Of a stretch of DNA of 44,564 nt, positions 17,294 through 25,706 are shown piece by piece. A program made the position numbers and the translations under genes. Source of the stretch: Opitutaceae bacterium. GTDB taxonomy: Bacteria > Verrucomicrobiota > Verrucomicrobiia > Opitutales > Opitutaceae. The notes below the pieces were generated by a model that was not told the DNA's origin, ran no database searches, and saw nothing but the letters and a program-made list of their open reading frames with translations. Position 1 is the first letter of the stretch. Every line of letters starts with the position of its first letter. Where the stretch lies: the NCBI GenBank assembly GCA_005792355.1, contig SXSC01000047.1, positions 1-44,564 of the forward strand, given 5' to 3'.

Positions 17294-18394
17294 TCAGAGG
17301 TTCGCGAGGATGGCGTCGGTCATCGCCTTGGTGCCGACCGCCGGTTTGCCAAACGCGATGTCGCCGGTGCGGGTGCCGCTGGTGACGGCCTGGCGCACCG
17401 CCGCTTCGATGCGCGTGGCGAGGGCCTCAAGCCCGAAACTGAAACGCAGCATCAGGGCGACGGAAAGGATTTGGGCGCAGGGATTCGCGATGCCCTTGCC
17501 CGCGATGTCCGGGGCGGTGCCGCCCGCCGGCTCGTAAAGCCCGAAGGGAAGACCGAGGGAATTTTTCCCGGCGCCAAGCGAGGCCGACGACAGCATGCCC
17601 AGCGACCCGCAGATGACGGCCATCTCATCGGAAAGAATATCGCCGAACATGTTCTCGGTCACGAACACGTCGAATTGGTTCGGGTCGCGCGCGAGCTGCA
17701 TCGCGGCGTTGTCGACGTACCTGTGCGTGAGCGCCAGGTCGGGCGCGTGCTTGGCGCAATACTCCGTGACGGTCTTCCGCCAGAGGACGGAGGTCTCAAG
17801 GACGTTCGCCTTGTCGACGGAGCAGAGTTTCTTTTTCCGCGCCCGGGCGGTTGTGATGGCGACCTGGAGGATGCGTTCGATTTCCGACTGCTTGTAGACC
17901 ATCGTATCGATGGCCTGGATATCGCCATCGGGCAGGGTCGTCGTGATCTTGGGTTGGCCGAAGTAGACTCCGCCGGTCAGTTCCCGGATGCAAACGATGT
18001 CGATGCCGTTGGGGATGCGCTCGGTTTTCAGCGGCGAGGCGTCGGTGAGCTCGCGGTAGAGGAGACCGGGGCGAATGTTCGCGAACAGCGTGAAGTGCTT
18101 GCGGATAGGGAGGAGCGCGGCGCGTTCGGGCTGTTCCTTGGGCGGAAGTTTTTCCCACTTCGGGCCGCCCACCGAGCCGAAGAGGATGGCATCGGACTGC
18201 TCGCAGAGTGCGACGGTGGAGTCGGGGAGGGCCTTGCCATGGTTATCGATCCCGGCCCCACCGACATCGGCCTTGGTGTAGGCGAGCGTGAGGGTTTCCT
18301 GCCGCGCGACGTGTTCGAGCACGCGCAGCGCCTCAGCCATTACTTCGGGCCCGATGTAGTCTCCAGCAAGGACGGCAAACTTGAGTGTTGGCAT
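17294..18394 (-). CDS. leuB: 3-isopropylmalate dehydrogenase
   Basis: LeuB oxidatively decarboxylates 3-isopropylmalate in leucine synthesis, using NAD and Mg2+. About 366 residues with AVLAGDYIGPEVMAEALRVL at the N-terminus, AILFGSVGGPKWEKLP, FANIRPGLLYREL, the signature region DVFVTENMFGDILSDEMAVI and LPFGLYEPAGGTAPDIAGKG. All substrate- and metal-binding segments are present. One position is slightly unusual: the usual GDGIGPE start motif reads GDYIGPE. Start ATG at 18394 (PTLKFAVLAGD). ilvD, another branched-chain gene, is at the window's left end but not adjacent. Confidence 0.95.
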   Translation of the reverse strand: MPTLKFAVLAGDYIGPEVMAEALRVLEHVARQETLTLAYTKADVGGAGIDNHGKALPDSTVALCEQSDAILFGSVGGPKWEKLPPKEQPERAALLPIRKHFTLFANIRPGLLYRELTDASPLKTERIPNGIDIVCIRELTGGVYFGQPKITTTLPDGDIQAIDTMVYKQSEIERILQVAITTARARKKKLCSVDKANVLETSVLWRKTVTEYCAKHAPDLALTHRYVDNAAMQLARDPNQFDVFVTENMFGDILSDEMAVICGSLGMLSSASLGAGKNSLGLPFGLYEPAGGTAPDIAGKGIANPCAQILSVALMLRFSFGLEALATRIEAAVRQAVTSGTRTGDIAFGKPAVGTKAMTDAILANL

Positions 18395-18562
18395 GGAAAA
18401 ACCGCCAAAATGGTCGTTCCGTGTGCCCGCTGGCAAGCCGCCATTCTCACCCTGCCAAACAAACGCCCTTCAACCTGAAAAACTCAGTTCAACTACGGAT
18501 GGACACGGATACGGAGCGATGGCGGGGGATTGGTGCTGCAACCAACCCCGCCGAAGGCCCAG

Positions 18563-18633
18563 GTCAGAAAAATGGGGGCAGAAAAGTTTCCAGTGACGGG
18601 GTTTGGAGATGTTTCTGACCCTATTTTTCTGAC
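18563..18633. repeat. Inverted repeat, 22-base arms, two mismatches
   Basis: Arms 18563-18584 and 18612-18633 are reverse complements except at two transition positions, with a 27-base spacer. Each arm has the form GTCAGAAAAATrGGGnCAGAAA. It resembles mobile REP-like elements rather than a terminator. Confidence 0.75.
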
Positions 18634-18689
18634 ATCGTCTGTTCCGGGGAGAAGGCGGAGGGGAAACGATTCAGAGTTGAACACCGAGC

Positions 18690-18713
18690 CGGGCAGGAGG
18701 TGGAACCTGCCCG
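18690..18713. repeat. Short hairpin
   Basis: 8-bp stem CGGGCAGG / CCTGCCCG (18690-18697 with 18706-18713), 8-base loop. It is followed by GAGCCTACGGCAGGCAGGCA, similar to a stretch near 32750, suggesting another dispersed repeat type. Confidence 0.55.
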
Positions 18714-18772
18714 CGCCGAGCCTACGGCAGGCAGGCAGAGGGCACGGAGTTCGGAGATACCAAGCCAGAGAT

Positions 18773-18848
18773 CTCCCACAGATTCAGAAAGACCACAGAT
18801 TCAAACCCCGGCATCCGAACATCTGCGGTCTTTCTGAATCTGTGGGAG
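18773..18848. repeat. Long inverted repeat, 28-base arms
   Basis: Arms 18773-18800 and 18821-18848 are reverse complements with one mismatch (a G-U pair if read from the minus strand), around a 20-base loop. No T-tract follows. It would form a very stable cruciform or RNA hairpin. Confidence 0.8.
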
Positions 18849-19052
18849 GAATTCCGGGAAGATTGTTTCGCGATAAGGAGGAGACGCGGCTACTCAGATC
18901 TGATTTTTTGCCCCGCATGTTTTTGTCCAAATGTTTGTCCGCCCGAGGAGATTCACCACAGACACGGAGGGTGGGTTTTCTCCTCCGCGCTCTCCGCGTT
19001 TCCACTGTGGTTTCCGGGTTCTTCGTGCAACCGGTGACCGGTGACTGGCGGA

Positions 19053-20012
19053 TTATCGCTTCGTCCAAATTCGCAATGACGAGAGGAGGAAGGACTCCAG
19101 CGCCGCTGATTCGTTCAGGTTCACGCGCAGCAAGCCAACGGCGTGCTCGAGTTTTTCGATGGCCGCGACGAGGGCGCGGCGGGTGGGCTCGTCTCCGGCC
19201 GTGAGGCGGGGCAGGGCGAACGTGCGCGTCGCCTGTTCGATTTCGACCAGGAGGCGCGCGCGCAGGCCGTTCGCGATGCCGGTCTCAATCGCCACCTGCT
19301 CCTCCTCCTTGAGTTCGACCGGCAATCGTTCCTTCTGCTGTTTCCAAATCTCGGCCGTGGCGAAATCGAGCACCGTGCCAAAGCGCGCCACGAGACCGTA
19401 CAGGGTGAAAATGTGGTCGGCGACGAGCTTTTTATCCGCACCCACGCCCTCCGTGAGGCGCCCGAGCCACGCCCGGTAATCGTCGAGCCAAGCGGACCAA
19501 CCGTCGGCGGCGATGGGCGTGCCGGCGGAGGGAAACCGAAAATGCAGGACGCGGCTGCGAATCGTTGGCAGCAGGGAGTAGGGGCGCGTCGTTAGGAGCA
19601 GCAGGGTGGTGTGGGCGGGTGGCTCCTCGAGCGTTTTGAGGAAGATATTCGCCGCCGTTTGGTTCATCCGGTCGACTTCATGGAGAATGGCGACCTTGCG
19701 CGGGGCGACCGCCGGGGAAACCTGCAATTTGCCGATGAGCTCCCGCGTGGCGTCGGCGGAGACCTGCCGCATCTTGCCGGCCGGGCGCAGCAAAAAACAA
19801 TCGGGATGTTGGTCAGGCGGGAAGCAGGCCGCCGCTCCCTTGGCGTTGAGCAGGCGGTCCGCAATGCCGTGCGCGATCGCGACGAGGGTCTCAAGGTCGT
19901 CCCCGTGCAGCAGCAGGCTGTGCGACAGGCGTTGGCGGGTGATGGCCTGTTCGATGACGGCGATGGCCGGCGTGCCGGCCAGCGCAGCGGGCCACGGGGC
20001 GGCAACGGTCAT
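19053..20012 (-). CDS. holB: DNA polymerase III delta-prime subunit-like protein
   Basis: A 319-residue clamp-loader AAA+ protein of the delta-prime type. The strongest match is VDRMNQTAANIFLKTLEEPP, then TTLLLLTTRPYSLLPTIRSR, which covers the sensor 1 region and SRC-like motif (here SRV, so the Arg finger motif is altered). The Walker A position reads LLHGDDLETLVAIAHG and lacks GKT, as expected for the non-ATP-binding delta-prime subunit. It lies 27 bases after tmk, the pairing seen in many bacteria. The C-terminal half is poorly conserved. Symbol given by analogy. Confidence 0.85.
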   Translation of the reverse strand: MTVAAPWPAALAGTPAIAVIEQAITRQRLSHSLLLHGDDLETLVAIAHGIADRLLNAKGAAACFPPDQHPDCFLLRPAGKMRQVSADATRELIGKLQVSPAVAPRKVAILHEVDRMNQTAANIFLKTLEEPPAHTTLLLLTTRPYSLLPTIRSRVLHFRFPSAGTPIAADGWSAWLDDYRAWLGRLTEGVGADKKLVADHIFTLYGLVARFGTVLDFATAEIWKQQKERLPVELKEEEQVAIETGIANGLRARLLVEIEQATRTFALPRLTAGDEPTRRALVAAIEKLEHAVGLLRVNLNESAALESFLLSSLRIWTKR

Positions 20013-20039
20013 GGCAACAGTCGGATCGGCGCGCCCGGG

Positions 20040-20687
20040 CTACTTGAGCCGGGTCTGAATCTCGGTCCAGATCTTCTTCTCAATCGCATCTTCGCTCTTG
20101 GTGCCGTCGATCACGATGAACCGCTCCGGCATGCCCTTGGCGAGCACGAGGTAGCCTTCGCGCACCTTGCGATAGAAGCCGACGTTTTCGCGCTCCATGC
20201 GGTCGGGCAAGTCGGACGCGCGTTGTTTCAAACGCGCCAGGCTGACCTCTTCCGGCACGTCGATCACAACGGTTAGGTCCGGCATCACATTGCCCACCGC
20301 AAAACGGTTGATTTGATTCACGGGGTCGGCGGCGAGATTCCGCCCGATGCCCTGATAGACCGTCGATGAGTCGAGAAAACGATCGCTCAGCACGATGGCA
20401 CCCCGCAGCAGGGCGGGGACCATGACTTCGCGCACCAGCTGGGCGCGAGCTGCGGCAAACAGCAGCAACTCCGTCTCGGCGCACATCTCGTCGCCCTTGG
20501 AATTGTGCACGATGATATTGCGGATTTGCTCACCGATCTCGGTGCCGCCGGGCTCGCGGACCGTGACGACGTCGCGCTGGGACTTCTGAAAGTGGGCCGC
20601 CAGTCGCGCAATTTGCGTGGATTTGCCGGAGCCTTCGGAACCCTCGAACGAGATGAGCCGGCCGGATGATTTCTGTTTGAGAGGCAT
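20040..20687 (-). CDS. tmk: Thymidylate kinase
   Basis: Phosphorylates dTMP to dTDP. About 215 residues, with P-loop FEGSEGSGKSTQIARL (residues 14-29), the thymidine-binding REPGGTEIGEQIR, LSDRFLDSSTVYQGIGR (DR motif, with Phe for the common Tyr) and the LID-like region SDLPDRMERENVGFYRKVR. Start ATG at 20687 (PLKQKSSGRLISFEG); the upstream open frame runs into the neighbouring kinase gene and is discarded. It lies between the PfkB kinase (19-base gap) and the delta-prime gene in a minus-strand operon. Confidence 0.95.
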   Translation of the reverse strand: MPLKQKSSGRLISFEGSEGSGKSTQIARLAAHFQKSQRDVVTVREPGGTEIGEQIRNIIVHNSKGDEMCAETELLLFAAARAQLVREVMVPALLRGAIVLSDRFLDSSTVYQGIGRNLAADPVNQINRFAVGNVMPDLTVVIDVPEEVSLARLKQRASDLPDRMERENVGFYRKVREGYLVLAKGMPERFIVIDGTKSEDAIEKKIWTEIQTRLK

Positions 20688-20706
20688 TTCAGCGAGAATG
20701 ATGAGT

Positions 20707-21816
20707 TTATCCCCAGTTGGCGAGGAACGATTCAATGGCGGCAAGCGAGGGACTTTCGCCGGTCCGCACATAGTGGCCGCTGGTGGAGACGCCGACCGTG
20801 AGGCACGCCTCGGGATCGAGCCGCAGCAATTGCCCGGTGGTAAACCCGGCATTAAAGTGATCGCCGGCTCCAGTGGTGATGAGCGGCTTCGACGTGTAGG
20901 GACCGGGAACCCAGGCGGTGCCGGCCGCGGTGGCGCAGGCGGCGGATTCGCGCGGGTGAATCACGACTGTTCCGACGGAGAGCTTCGCGCGAATCGCCGC
21001 GGCTGCCGCGCGCAAGGTCGTTTCGTCGGACGCGGGAGCGGCGAGGCCAAGCGCCGGCGCGACCTGCTGCGCTTCCTTCAGATTGAGACCGAGCGTCACG
21101 CTGCCGAAGGCCTGGAACCGCGCGATGGCGGCGAGGGCTGCGCGCAAATCGTCCGCCGAGCGTTTTTCCGGATCCGCCAGATCGAAGAAGAAGATGCGGC
21201 CGGAGGACGCGGGAAGCTTGGGCAGGACTTTTTCCACGACGGCGTTGAAGATCGCCGTCATGTTCGGGATCATCGTCCAGTTGACGAACGAGATTAGGCC
21301 GGCCCCGGCAATTTCGGCGTGAAACGCGGCCTCGCCCATCACCGCGCAAATGCGATCGTAGGTCACTTCGTCGAGGCTGCGCATGATGCCGAGCATGAGT
21401 TTGCCGTCCTCGCATTCCACCGCCGTCGTGTGCGCCGCATCGCACAGCGAGATCGTGCGGGCCCGGGCGGCCATGTCGGCAAAGACCGGATGCACGGCCG
21501 GCGTGCCGAGGGCGCCGATGTAGGTGACCCGCACGCCGGAGGCCAGCAGCGCGTTGGCCATGATGGGGCCGTTGCCCCCGAGTTTGTCGATGCGCGGATA
21601 GAGCTCAATGTTCGTGCTCTTGCCGCCCGCCGCGACGACACGGTTGCCGAATTCGGTGAGCGTCGCGATCGGGGTAAAGTCGTCGCCGGCCCCGCGGCGC
21701 AGCCCGACGGGCGTCACGATGGTGTCAACGAAGCCGTCGAGACCGACAAGGGCGCGGCAAGCGCTGATGCCGTCGCGACGGGGGCCGAGTTGCTGGAGGG
21801 TGCGTTGGCGGAACAT
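20707..21816 (-). CDS. PfkB-family carbohydrate kinase
   Basis: About 369 residues with a ribokinase fold: GLDGFVDTIVTPVGLR at the N-terminus, AAGGKSTNIELYPRIDKLGG, NGPIMANALLASGVRVTYIG, and the anion-hole/catalytic signature PLITTGAGDHFNAGFTTGQL with Asp as base. Overall it resembles kinases annotated only as carbohydrate kinase PfkB in Verrucomicrobia; the substrate is unknown. It is unlike the other PfkB protein at 3726-4643. Start ATG at 21816 (FRQRTLQQLG). It heads the kinase-tmk-holB unit and is divergent from exbB. Confidence 0.83.
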   Translation of the reverse strand: MFRQRTLQQLGPRRDGISACRALVGLDGFVDTIVTPVGLRRGAGDDFTPIATLTEFGNRVVAAGGKSTNIELYPRIDKLGGNGPIMANALLASGVRVTYIGALGTPAVHPVFADMAARARTISLCDAAHTTAVECEDGKLMLGIMRSLDEVTYDRICAVMGEAAFHAEIAGAGLISFVNWTMIPNMTAIFNAVVEKVLPKLPASSGRIFFFDLADPEKRSADDLRAALAAIARFQAFGSVTLGLNLKEAQQVAPALGLAAPASDETTLRAAAAAIRAKLSVGTVVIHPRESAACATAAGTAWVPGPYTSKPLITTGAGDHFNAGFTTGQLLRLDPEACLTVGVSTSGHYVRTGESPSLAAIESFLANWG

Positions 21817-21974
21817 GGGAAGGAAGATGAACGGCCGAGCAAAAATCGCCAGCGCCCGGCGGCAATCACATTCGCGCATGAATGACGGGGGCGTTTTTTG
21901 GGGCGCGGATGCAACTTCACGGGCTTTTCCGTTGAAGGTGCCGCCCAAAGCCTCCAACTCTTGCGTTTCCAACC

Positions 21975-22676
21975 ATGTTTGTGCCGTTTTCCGCCCCGCC
22001 CGTGCTGGCGACCAACATCATCGAAATTTTCGAGCGCTGTGGGACCATCGACAAGGTGATCGTCCTCGGCCTCGGCGTCTTCAGCCTGATCGCCTGGACC
22101 GTGATGTTCGGAAAGCATTTCGAATTGAAGCGGCTGCGCGTGCTGAATTACTCGTTCGAGGCTCATCTCCGGGACCAGAGCGCGCTCCTCAGGCTGCCGG
22201 AGTCGTTTCGCGACAAGCGCTCGATTCCCTACGCCGACCTGCTGGCGGACGCGATCGAAAGCTACTGGCGCGCCGAGGCGATCGGCAAGGAGCGCGGCAC
22301 CCACAATCCGCGCGCCCGGCTGGAGCATGCGGAGAATGCGATCCAGCGGGCGATCGCCCGGCAGACGCTGCGGTACGAGTCGAACATGATTTTCCTCGCC
22401 TCAATCGTTTCCGGCGCCCCCTTCATCGGACTGCTGGGAACCGTCTGGGGGATCATGGAGGCGTTCAGTGCGATCGCGATGCAGCAGACGGCGGGCATCC
22501 AACAGCTCGCGCCCGGGGTCTCCGGCGCCATGCTGGCCACAATTGCCGGTCTCGTCGTGGCGATTCCGTCGGTGTTCGGGTACAATCACCTCCTCGGCAA
22601 CACCCGTCGCATGATCACCGAACTCGAGAACTTCGCCAGTTCTTTGGCGGACCGGATCGAACTCGAGTCGAGCTGA
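21975..22676 (+). CDS. exbB: MotA/TolQ/ExbB proton channel protein
   Basis: Inner-membrane channel subunit that uses the proton motive force to drive TonB or TolA. 233 residues with three hydrophobic segments: KVIVLGLGVFSLIAWTVMFG near residues 27-46, MIFLASIVSGAPFIGLLGTV (about 139-158) and GAMLATIAGLVVAIPSVFGY (about 182-201). The family motif GLLGTVWGIMEAF is present. It is first in an exbB-exbD-tonB unit. Whether it serves a Tol-type or a TonB-type system cannot be settled; no tolB or pal follows. Confidence 0.9.
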   Translation: MFVPFSAPPVLATNIIEIFERCGTIDKVIVLGLGVFSLIAWTVMFGKHFELKRLRVLNYSFEAHLRDQSALLRLPESFRDKRSIPYADLLADAIESYWRAEAIGKERGTHNPRARLEHAENAIQRAIARQTLRYESNMIFLASIVSGAPFIGLLGTVWGIMEAFSAIAMQQTAGIQQLAPGVSGAMLATIAGLVVAIPSVFGYNHLLGNTRRMITELENFASSLADRIELESS

Positions 22677-22689
22677 GGCCGTTCACGCC

Positions 22690-23121
22690 ATGGCCAGGAA
22701 TTTTCGACGTCACCGCAGCGCGCATCCGATTGCGGACTTGAATGTCACCAATCTGATCGACTTGGGATTCATTCTCCTGGTGATCTTCATGATTGCGACG
22801 CCGTTGATTCAGCAGGAGCAGACGATTCCGGTGAACCTGCCGACCGTGGCGGCGATTCCGCAGAGCAAGGCCAACAAGGAGGAGCGTTTCGTCGCGGTCT
22901 CGGTCGACGGGCGGGGATACTATGTCGACAACCGCACCACGCCGGTGACGCTCCCCGAGTTGCGCAGCCGCCTCCGGGCCTATGCGGCCGAGGCAAAACC
23001 GCCCGTCATTCGCATCCGGGGCGATGCGGAGATCAGGTACCAACGGGTGGCGGAGCTTTTCTCCGAGGTGCAGCGCGCGGGGCTGACGCGGTTCACCATC
23101 GATTCGCAAATTGATCCCTGA
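22690..23121 (+). CDS. exbD: Biopolymer transport protein ExbD/TolR
   Basis: 143 residues: a short basic N-terminus, one membrane helix (LIDLGFILLVIFMIATPLIQ) with the functional Asp in NLIDLGFILLV, and a periplasmic domain ending LFSEVQRAGLTRFTIDSQ. Partner of the ExbB-like channel 13 bases upstream. Start ATG 22690. Confidence 0.9.
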   Translation: MARNFRRHRSAHPIADLNVTNLIDLGFILLVIFMIATPLIQQEQTIPVNLPTVAAIPQSKANKEERFVAVSVDGRGYYVDNRTTPVTLPELRSRLRAYAAEAKPPVIRIRGDAEIRYQRVAELFSEVQRAGLTRFTIDSQIDP

Positions 23122-23169
23122 GGGAAGCGGGGGTAATTTCCTGGCGCAATCTCGACGATCTTGTCCTCG

Positions 23170-24072
23170 ATGACTTCCACGTCGCCCAGCGCATTCCTGC
23201 TTTCCACCGTGCTCCACGGCACGGCCATCCTCGTCGCGCTGCTGTTGAGTTTCGTGACCAGCCAGAAGGAGCGGACGCCCACGAAGATTCTCGAACTCGT
23301 CGCCGGTGAAGGCGACAACTACGGTGCGAAGGAAGCCCCGGCGCTCGGCCGGGAAGGTGGCATCAAACTCAACCTGCCGGCGACACCCATCCCGACACCG
23401 GTGGCACCCGAGCGGGCGCCCGTTGTGCCGGTGCCGCCGCCACCCGTGCCGCCGTCAGTGGCCCCCGCCAGCAAGTCTACCCAGCCGGCCGATCAGTCGA
23501 TTCCCAACTTCAAGAAGAAGATCCAGTACGACATTGTGCGCGGAGATGCCAAAGCGAAGCTGCAGCTGAGAAGGGAGCGCGAAGCGGAGGCAAAACGGCT
23601 CGCCGACGAAAAGAAACGGATGACCAAGGAGGAATTCGACCGGGCGCAGAAGAACAAGACCGCCACGAAAGTCGCCTCCGCGAAGGTGCCAGCGATCGAC
23701 GGCGAGGGGATCGCCAAGGGGGTGGTGGGTGGCTCGGTGAACAACACGGTCGGCGGGGCGGGCGGGAAGGCGTTGCAGAGCGACAACGACGACGTGCTCG
23801 CAGCGTATTATTCCATGTTCAAACTGCGCTTGCGCGAGAAGTTCGAACCCCCGCCGGGCCTGAGCGATTCGCTGAAAGTTACGATCGAGGTGCGCAGCAA
23901 CGCTGATGGGGCGCTGACCAGTGCCCGGGTTACGCGCACGTCGGGAAGCCGGGAATTCGATCGGGCGGTGCTCGACGCCATCGGGCGGGTTCGCATGCCG
24001 TCGCGCCCGAAGGACCGACCGAGCGAGAGCATTGAATTTGTCTTCACGATGCGGGAGCGGGACGAAGGCTGA
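23170..24072 (+). CDS. TonB/TolA-like energy transducer
   Basis: 300 residues spanning the envelope. An N-terminal helix (FLLSTVLHGTAILVALLLSF) is followed by a Pro-rich segment (PVVPVPPPPVPPSVAPAS), a charged helical stretch (REREAEAKRLADEKKRMTKE) as in TolA, a Gly-rich hinge, and a C-terminal TonB-type domain (LKVTIEVRSNADGALTSARV, then SREFDRAVLDAIGRVRMPSR). The mixture of a Pro-rich spacer and a TolA-like helix leaves the assignment open between TonB and TolA. The start is the ATG at 23170; an in-frame TTG three codons earlier is less likely. Third gene of the exbB-exbD unit, 48 bases after exbD. Confidence 0.85.
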   Translation: MTSTSPSAFLLSTVLHGTAILVALLLSFVTSQKERTPTKILELVAGEGDNYGAKEAPALGREGGIKLNLPATPIPTPVAPERAPVVPVPPPPVPPSVAPASKSTQPADQSIPNFKKKIQYDIVRGDAKAKLQLRREREAEAKRLADEKKRMTKEEFDRAQKNKTATKVASAKVPAIDGEGIAKGVVGGSVNNTVGGAGGKALQSDNDDVLAAYYSMFKLRLREKFEPPPGLSDSLKVTIEVRSNADGALTSARVTRTSGSREFDRAVLDAIGRVRMPSRPKDRPSESIEFVFTMRERDEG

Positions 24073-24080
24073 AAAAGTCC

Positions 24081-24109
24081 TTGCTTTCGCAGGGAGAACT
24101 TTGATTTTG
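24081..24109 (+). promoter_or_regulatory. Possible tRNA-Ala promoter
   Basis: TTGCTT (24081-24086), 17-base spacer, ATTTTG (24104-24109), ending 21 bases before the tRNA. It begins 8 bases after the tonB-like stop. Supported by position and a plausible sigma-70 layout only. Confidence 0.45.
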
Positions 24110-24130
24110 CTCACGCTCGCAAGTGCGATC

Positions 24131-24206
24131 GGGCTCTTAGCTCAGTTGGTAGAGCGCCTCAATGGCATTGAGGAGGTCAGCGGTTCGAACCCGCTAGGGT
24201 CCACCA
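24131..24206 (+). tRNA. tRNA-Ala (anticodon GGC)
   Basis: 76 bases with the CCA end encoded. The acceptor stem GGGCTCT pairs with AGGGTCC and contains the G3-U70 wobble pair, the identity signal for alanyl-tRNA synthetase. The anticodon stem CCTCA/TGAGG encloses ATGGCAT, giving anticodon GGC. The T-arm carries GGTTCGAACCC. All arms fold without mismatch. Confidence 0.97.
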
Positions 24207-24213
24207 CTTATGT

Positions 24214-24229
24214 CCCCTCCGCGGAGGGG
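24214..24229. repeat. Perfect 16-base palindrome after tRNA-Ala
   Basis: CCCCTCCGCGGAGGGG, 7 bases after the tRNA end. It may assist termination or processing, but no T-tract follows. The rest of the gap to 24441 shows nothing I can assign. Confidence 0.45.
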
Positions 24230-24441
24230 ATTGAGGCGTGGAGAGCAGGCAACCGTGCAATTGGGCTCGTGGGTGGTGGGGTTGGCTGGCTTGGGGTGAT
24301 GATCTTTTTTTCCGGCTTGTCGATGGCCGGGGGCGGAGGAAAAGACGGAAGGGTCTGAACCGCACCCGAGGTTTGCCTCGGAGTGGCCAGGCGGTGGGTG
24401 GAGTCCTCCCTTCGCGTGATATCCGCTCGGGCCGGCTCCAG

Positions 24442-25239
24442 CTATTTCAACCGCAACTCTGCAACGATGGGCAGATGGTCGGACGCTTCGGAGTAGGGGA
24501 TCTCCATTTTTCTCGGCTCAATCGTCGTTGGCGAAACCCAGATGTAGTCGATCCGCCGCGTGGCTTTCTTGACCGGCACGGTGAAACCAGCGCCCTGGCC
24601 CACGACCGTCCAGGCGTCGGTCAAAAATTCCCTCATCCGGCCGATGGCGACGCTGTTGGGGCTGGCGTTGAAATCGCCGCAGGCGATCACGGGAATCTTG
24701 CCGGCGGCGGCCACAGTTTGCCGCAACTCGCTCGCGCTGCTCTCACGTTCCGCATGCTCGCGGCGACTGTCGAAATGCGTGTTCAGGAACAAGACCTTGC
24801 GGCCGTGAACCTCAAGGACGAGCTGCTGCACGCCGCGTTGTTCGCCCGGGCCGATCATCTTCAGGTGCGTGTTTCTGGCGCGTTTAATCGGAAATTTTGT
24901 GAGGACCGCATTGCCATACTCGCCGCCCTGATGCGGGATGTTTCGGTCGAACTGAACGGTCAGGCCGGTAAGCTTCGCCAATTCGGCCGGCAGGTCGCGT
25001 CGCTGGGTCCGCTCCACGCCGCGATCGACCTCCTGCAGCGCGACAATGTCGGCCTTCGCGTCGATGATGACTTGGGCGATGCGGGCAAGGTCGAGTTTCC
25101 CATCGAGGCCCTCGCCGTGGTGGATGTTGTAGGACATCACGCGGAGGGATTGCGCGGCGGCCCCCGAAATGAACGTGCAGGCGAGGACCAGCGTCGCTAA
25201 AGAGAATCGCGCGGGTCGGTGGAGGGGTGGCTGGCGCAT
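24442..25239 (-). CDS. Secreted endonuclease/exonuclease/phosphatase family protein
   Basis: About 265 residues. A signal peptide (FSLATLVLACTFISGAAAQS) precedes an EEP domain: RVMSYNIHHGEGLDGKLDLA with the metal-site Asn, IVALQEVDRGVERTQ with the Mg-ligand Glu, FLNTHFDSRREHAERESSAS, VIACGDFNASPNSVA with the catalytic Asp and Asn, RIDYIWVS and the final ASDHLPIVAEL His. All catalytic residues are present, so it should be an active phosphodiesterase; the substrate (nucleic acid, phospholipid, inositol phosphate) is unknown. Start ATG at 25239 is chosen for the signal peptide. Confidence 0.88.
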   Translation of the reverse strand: MRQPPLHRPARFSLATLVLACTFISGAAAQSLRVMSYNIHHGEGLDGKLDLARIAQVIIDAKADIVALQEVDRGVERTQRRDLPAELAKLTGLTVQFDRNIPHQGGEYGNAVLTKFPIKRARNTHLKMIGPGEQRGVQQLVLEVHGRKVLFLNTHFDSRREHAERESSASELRQTVAAAGKIPVIACGDFNASPNSVAIGRMREFLTDAWTVVGQGAGFTVPVKKATRRIDYIWVSPTTIEPRKMEIPYSEASDHLPIVAELRLK

Positions 25240-25261
25240 GCGATCAAGGCTGGAGTGCGGC

Positions 25262-25280
25262 GGGCGCTTGGCAAGCGCCC
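25262..25280. repeat. Hairpin, REP-like
   Basis: 8-bp perfect stem GGGCGCTT / AAGCGCCC with a 3-base loop, just upstream of the secreted EEP gene and before the broken membrane gene. Looks like a dispersed extragenic palindrome. Confidence 0.5.
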
Positions 25281-25394
25281 CTCCGGCACGCGGGAATGTG
25301 CAAGTGTTCGCAATTCCCGGAGTGATCGGGAATTTCTGCGCGCGTCCCCGAAGCCCGCACGAACCACAATGCCAGAAGACGCCTCGGGCCATCC

Positions 25395-25640
25395 ATGAGA
25401 CGCTGGCTGGAGTGGCTCTGCGTGGCGGGGGCCATGGCGCTGGTTCTGTGGTTTTACCACTGGATTGTAAGAATCAATAACGGTTTTGAGGACTCGGGCG
25501 ATCTCGACTACCACCAGTTCCTCGTCCGCAGCTGGGTCAAGGGTCACCTGTACCTCGACAAGGAACGCTCCCCGGAGTTGCTGGCCCTGGGGAGCGGAGC
25601 GAATCGGGGAAAATCCGTTCGGCACGACCTGTGCGCCTGA
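25395..25640 (+). pseudogene. N-terminal fragment of a large membrane protein
   Basis: An 81-residue frame beginning RRWLEWLCVAGAMALVLWFY, one membrane helix, then DYHQFLVRSWVKGHLYLDKE and SPELLALGSGANRGKSVRHD, ending at a stop. From memory, multi-pass proteins of several hundred residues in Verrucomicrobia and Planctomycetes begin this way (GHLYL..EP.PELLALP.PYDP.. N...HD.SYY.GRYYLY); here the sequence stops right after the HD motif and the next 60 bases show no continuation in any frame. I read it as the remains of a truncated gene. It could instead be a short real protein, less likely. Confidence 0.5.
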
Positions 25641-25706
25641 GTTCAGCGGCTGGATCCGCGACGGGCTCTGGATACGTTAGCCTGACGTCGCATTTCCAAG
25701 CCGAAA

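Larger units (their letters stand above)
18395..19052. other. 658-base non-coding region packed with palindromic repeats
   Basis: No convincing coding sequence on either strand. It contains two long inverted repeats (18563-18633 and 18773-18848), a short hairpin (18690-18713), and fragments such as CACAGACACGGAGG and GGATGGACACGGATACGG that resemble dispersed intergenic motifs recalled from other Verrucomicrobia. A position-specific promoter for leuB must lie near 18400-18500 but none is clear. Confidence 0.7.
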
